A DNA stretch of 64,000 bases, taken from positions 744,181 through 808,180 of the forward strand of contig OX442427.1 in the NCBI GenBank assembly GCA_949361645.1, given 5' to 3'. Below, in pieces: positions 61,403 through 64,000 of the stretch (positions are counted from its first letter, which is position 1; each line of letters starts with the position of its first letter). Under the pieces are notes generated by a model. That model did not search any database, was not told where the DNA came from, and saw only the letters and a list, made by a program, of their open reading frames with translations. Origin of the DNA: Spongilla lacustris. Taxonomy: Eukaryota > Porifera > Demospongiae > Spongillida > Spongillidae. The translations under genes were made by a program, and so were the position numbers.

Positions 61403-61561
61403 GGTGCAGGGTAGGAGTAAATCAAACACCAGCTAGCCATCATTGCAAATCTTATCTGTGCGTTTGTTACGAGTTCCATAATGAACAGGGGTGGATGCAG
61501 GATTTTGGTGAGGGGAGGGGGGGGGAGGGTCCGATATGAAAATTGATTAAGGGAAGGGGTG

Positions 61562-62075
61562 CGCGCGAAAAAAAAAAAAATTGGTGCGCTTTCCAATTTT
61601 TCCACAGATTGTACATGTTCACTGTAGGGCGATTGTAAACTAAGGCATTCAATCAACACCAATAAATACGTGCCATCCGTTACGTTCTGGTTTCCAGGTT
61701 ATTGTGATTTTACGGATTAAAAATGGCTGTGTTGTTAACGCATGCGCTTTTCTTTGCTATTTGAGCCACTTAAAATTTACCATCACATTCCGGCAGGTGA
61801 CCTACTTCAAGCAGTGAACAGTATCATTCGGCATGACATTCGCGCGAAAAAATAATTTGTACACATTCCAATTTTTCCGCAGATTGTACATGTAAAAAAA
61901 ACGGCTATCATAACCAATAAATGCGTGCCACTCCGTTATGTTCTGGTTTCCAGGGTATTGTGGTTTTGCGGATTTAAATGGCTGTGTTTCATCGCAGATT
62001 TGCATCAGTTGTACGTTACATGCGCTTAGTTTCTTTGCTATTTGAGCCACTCAGTTAAAATTTACCATCATTGCA
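61562..62075. repeat. Diverged tandem duplication, about 235 bp
   Basis: 61562-61793 and 61841-62075 share 'ccaatttttcc.cagattg', 'ccaataaat.cgtgcca', 'gttctggtttccagg', 'tttgctatttgagccact' and 'aaaatttaccatca'. An A-run follows 'gcgcgcg' in the first copy. Family unknown. Confidence 0.7.
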
Positions 62076-62079
62076 ATGG

Positions 62080-63105
62080 TCAGTCAGCCTTTTTGCTTTC
62101 TCTAAAAGCTTGCAGCAAGGTGCATTCAACTTTGATGGTTACTAATACTAGCGCACCAATCAAAATAAGAATCTTACAACCGCGGGTTAGCATTCTGGAA
62201 TACATTTACTAATAAATACCAGCGTACTGCGTATCTCGCAGTTTAAAAAACTAAATTATAGTACTAACAATGAATAAGCAATAAGAATAAGCTGTTTAGC
62301 AACTTCACGGAGTGCACGTTCACACGGTTGTATGCGGCTGGAAACTAAGTCAATAATTAGATCATTTACGGTATTACCATATATTTCTTAACTGATGGCT
62401 CATTATAGACATCTGATGTTTAAAAGCAAACCATAACTCACCAGAACTAGCAAATCAAAAAGTGAAAACGAACTCAAACACTGCATTCCTTTTCCTGTCA
62501 TGTCCAGTCAATGCGCACAATTGAAATTCCACATAGATAGCATGCGCATACCGTTTAGCAAGGTCACGCGATACGTATTTAGAAGGAGGGCGTTACTAAA
62601 TGCGACGACGTAGCCTTTGGTGACTGAACTGGAAGGTATGAGTACTACAGCGATGCTCAGAAGGCATGTGGCTACCAGAATTTACTAACCTGAAGTGGCA
62701 ACGCATTTTCTGTCACCACGAACAAGCTGAGCGTATTGCATGAATAATCGACGTACGTTGTGGTTTTGCCCTATACATTATAGGTATGGATTACAATTTC
62801 CATACATTGCAGAGTGTGTGGGCAGAGGCTAACGAAGTACAGGGCAAAGAAAAGAACCAGCTCTGAGTGCATAGCATTCTCAGCTGAGCTGAAAATAGCT
62901 TTTGACATTTGACACATCTGGGGATGATGTAACCCTGAGATGTTCTGCATGCAATGTAAGCTGGGTATGTAGAGAACCATCTGTGCCATCATAAAGTGAG
63001 TGCATCACAAATGTGTAGTGATGCTATTTGAGTGGCAAAACAATTAAACATATGACATCATAAGAGGTCATCTTGAGAAGATTGCCCCTCCTCTAGTTCT
63101 CCATA
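62080..63105. other. Unassigned stretch
   Basis: No ORF with a recognised domain, no array. It may contain introns or an untranslated part of whatever includes the RING-like fragment. Confidence 0.45.
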
Positions 63106-63111
63106 GTGAGC

Positions 63112-63299
63112 CTAGCCCACCTTTGGCAAGAGCTAACAACCTATCAATGCTAAAGGAGCTGAAGTGTGCACTGTGCTCCAACACCCTCTCACAGCCACTG
63201 GAGCTGCTGTGTGGTGCACTGGTGTGCTCCAAATGCCTCCGGGAGTGGATAGCAGCATATGATGCTGTGAACCATCCATGCTGCTCAGAGGACGGATAG
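63112..63299 (+). pseudogene. RING-finger-like fragment
   Basis: The frame reads 'PPLARANNLSMLKELK', 'CALCSNTLSQPLELLCGALV', 'CSKCLREWIAAYDAVNHP', CCSEDG, then a stop (TAG, 63297-63299). Cys spacing CxxC...C...CxxC...PCC with 'PLEL.CG..VC..CL..W' fits a RING-type zinc-binding module of the kind seen in RAG1-like and other transposon-associated proteins. The domain ends abruptly where the CCSED codons have multiplied into a minisatellite. Confidence 0.5.
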
Positions 63300-64000
63300 T
63301 CCTCTGCTGCTCAGAGATGGTCCCATGTTGCTCAGTAATGGTCCCATGCTGCCCAGAGGATGGTCCCATGCTGCCCAGAGGATGATCCCTTGCTGCTCAG
63401 AGGATGGTTCCCTGCTGATCAGAGGATGTTCCACTGCTACTCAGAGGATGATCTCCTGCGATCCCCTGCTGCTCAGAGGACAGTCCCATGCTGCTCAGAG
63501 GACGGTCCCCTGCTGATCGGAGGATGGTCCCATGCTGCTCAGAGGATGGCCCCCTGCTGCTCAGAGGACGGTCCCCTGCTGCTCAGAGGATGGTCCCATG
63601 CTGCCCAGAGGATGATCCCCTGTTGCTCAGAGGATGATCTCCTGCTGCTCAGAGGACAGTCCCATGCTGCTCAGAGGACGGTCCCCTGCTGATCAGAGGA
63701 TGGTCCCCTGCTGATCAGAGGATGGTCCCCTGCTGCTCAGAGGATGATCCCCTGCTGCTCCAAGGATGATCTCCTGCTGCTCAGAGGATGATCCCCTGCC
63801 GCTCAGAGGACAGTCCCATGCTGCTCAGAGGACGGTCCCCTGCTGATCAGAGGATGGTCCCCTGCTGCTCAGAGGATGATCCCCTGCTGCTCCGAGGATG
63901 ATCCCCTGCTACTCAGAGGATGGTCCCCTGCTGCTCAGAGGATGATCCCCTGCTGCCCAGAGGAAAATCCCCTGCTGCTCAGAGGACGGTCACCAGGATG
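63285..64000. repeat. 22-bp minisatellite 'CTGCTCAGAGGATGGTCCC', runs off window
   Basis: About 32 units of 'ctgctcagagga' + 't/cggtcccctg', with GATGATC, GCTGATC and GCCCAG variants. The first unit coincides with the last CCSEDG codons of the RING-like fragment. The 22-bp period changes frame each unit. Confidence 0.93.

Overview
The window looks like nuclear DNA of an animal, most likely a non-bilaterian marine invertebrate such as a sponge (inference). The signs are spliced genes with GT-AG and a few GC-AG introns, an Ig-type exon, Ty3/gypsy, LINE, P-element and MULE-like relics, and very dense micro- and minisatellites. I see no rRNA, tRNA or bacterial gene layout.

Positions 1-60708 are mostly a head-to-tail tandem array of one unit of about 6.4-7.6 kb. 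Each complete unit holds a seven-exon gene on the + strand for a small Rab GTPase of the Rab8/Rab10 type. Exon order is P-loop and start of switch I; end of switch I to 'MQIW'; switch II; 'LVYDIT'; 'NKCD' plus G5; 'AFDTLARC'; and a charged tail ending in the CaaX box CSTM. Five copies splice in silico to complete reading frames of 196-205 aa: A 915-5491, B 7481-12032, E 35106-40092, F 42744-47754 and G 49271-53819. One copy (exons 1-3 at 13800-14571, exons 4-7 at 28538-33505) is split by about 13 kb of foreign DNA. H (55697-57019) has lost exons 3-5, and I (58771-60708) has only exons 1-3 where the array ends. G is closest to a textbook Rab in its P-loop and switch II.

Introns 2 to 6 each carry a tandem repeat of their own type at a fixed place, with length differing between copies: a 21-bp pyrimidine-rich array in intron 2, a 22-bp array and TG run in intron 3, CA in intron 4, a GTGTAT hexamer in intron 5, and a 27-bp minisatellite in intron 6. 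The intron 6 array starts exactly at the authentic splice donor and repeats a donor-like TAGGTAAGG in every unit, from 7 copies in A to about 135 in the split copy. Between genes each unit carries a co-amplified gypsy integrase relic (+) and often a conserved exon-like ORF on the minus strand.

The 13-kb interruption (14572-27594) contains a TG tract, an Ig-domain exon, a zinc-finger-like fragment, many minisatellites, a broken P-element-type transposase fragment, eight tandem 152-bp units each carrying an exon-like cassette, and an intact intronless PD-(D/E)XK (Rpn-like) nuclease ORF. About 9 kb of it is bounded by near-identical inverted arms (18529-19292 and 26166-27594); the right arm is further split by a 547-bp MULE-like element with a 9-bp target duplication.

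Positions 60709-64000 lie outside the array: a 25-bp minisatellite, a diverged tandem duplication, a RING-like fragment, and a 22-bp minisatellite that grows out of the last Cys-Cys of that RING and runs off the window end.
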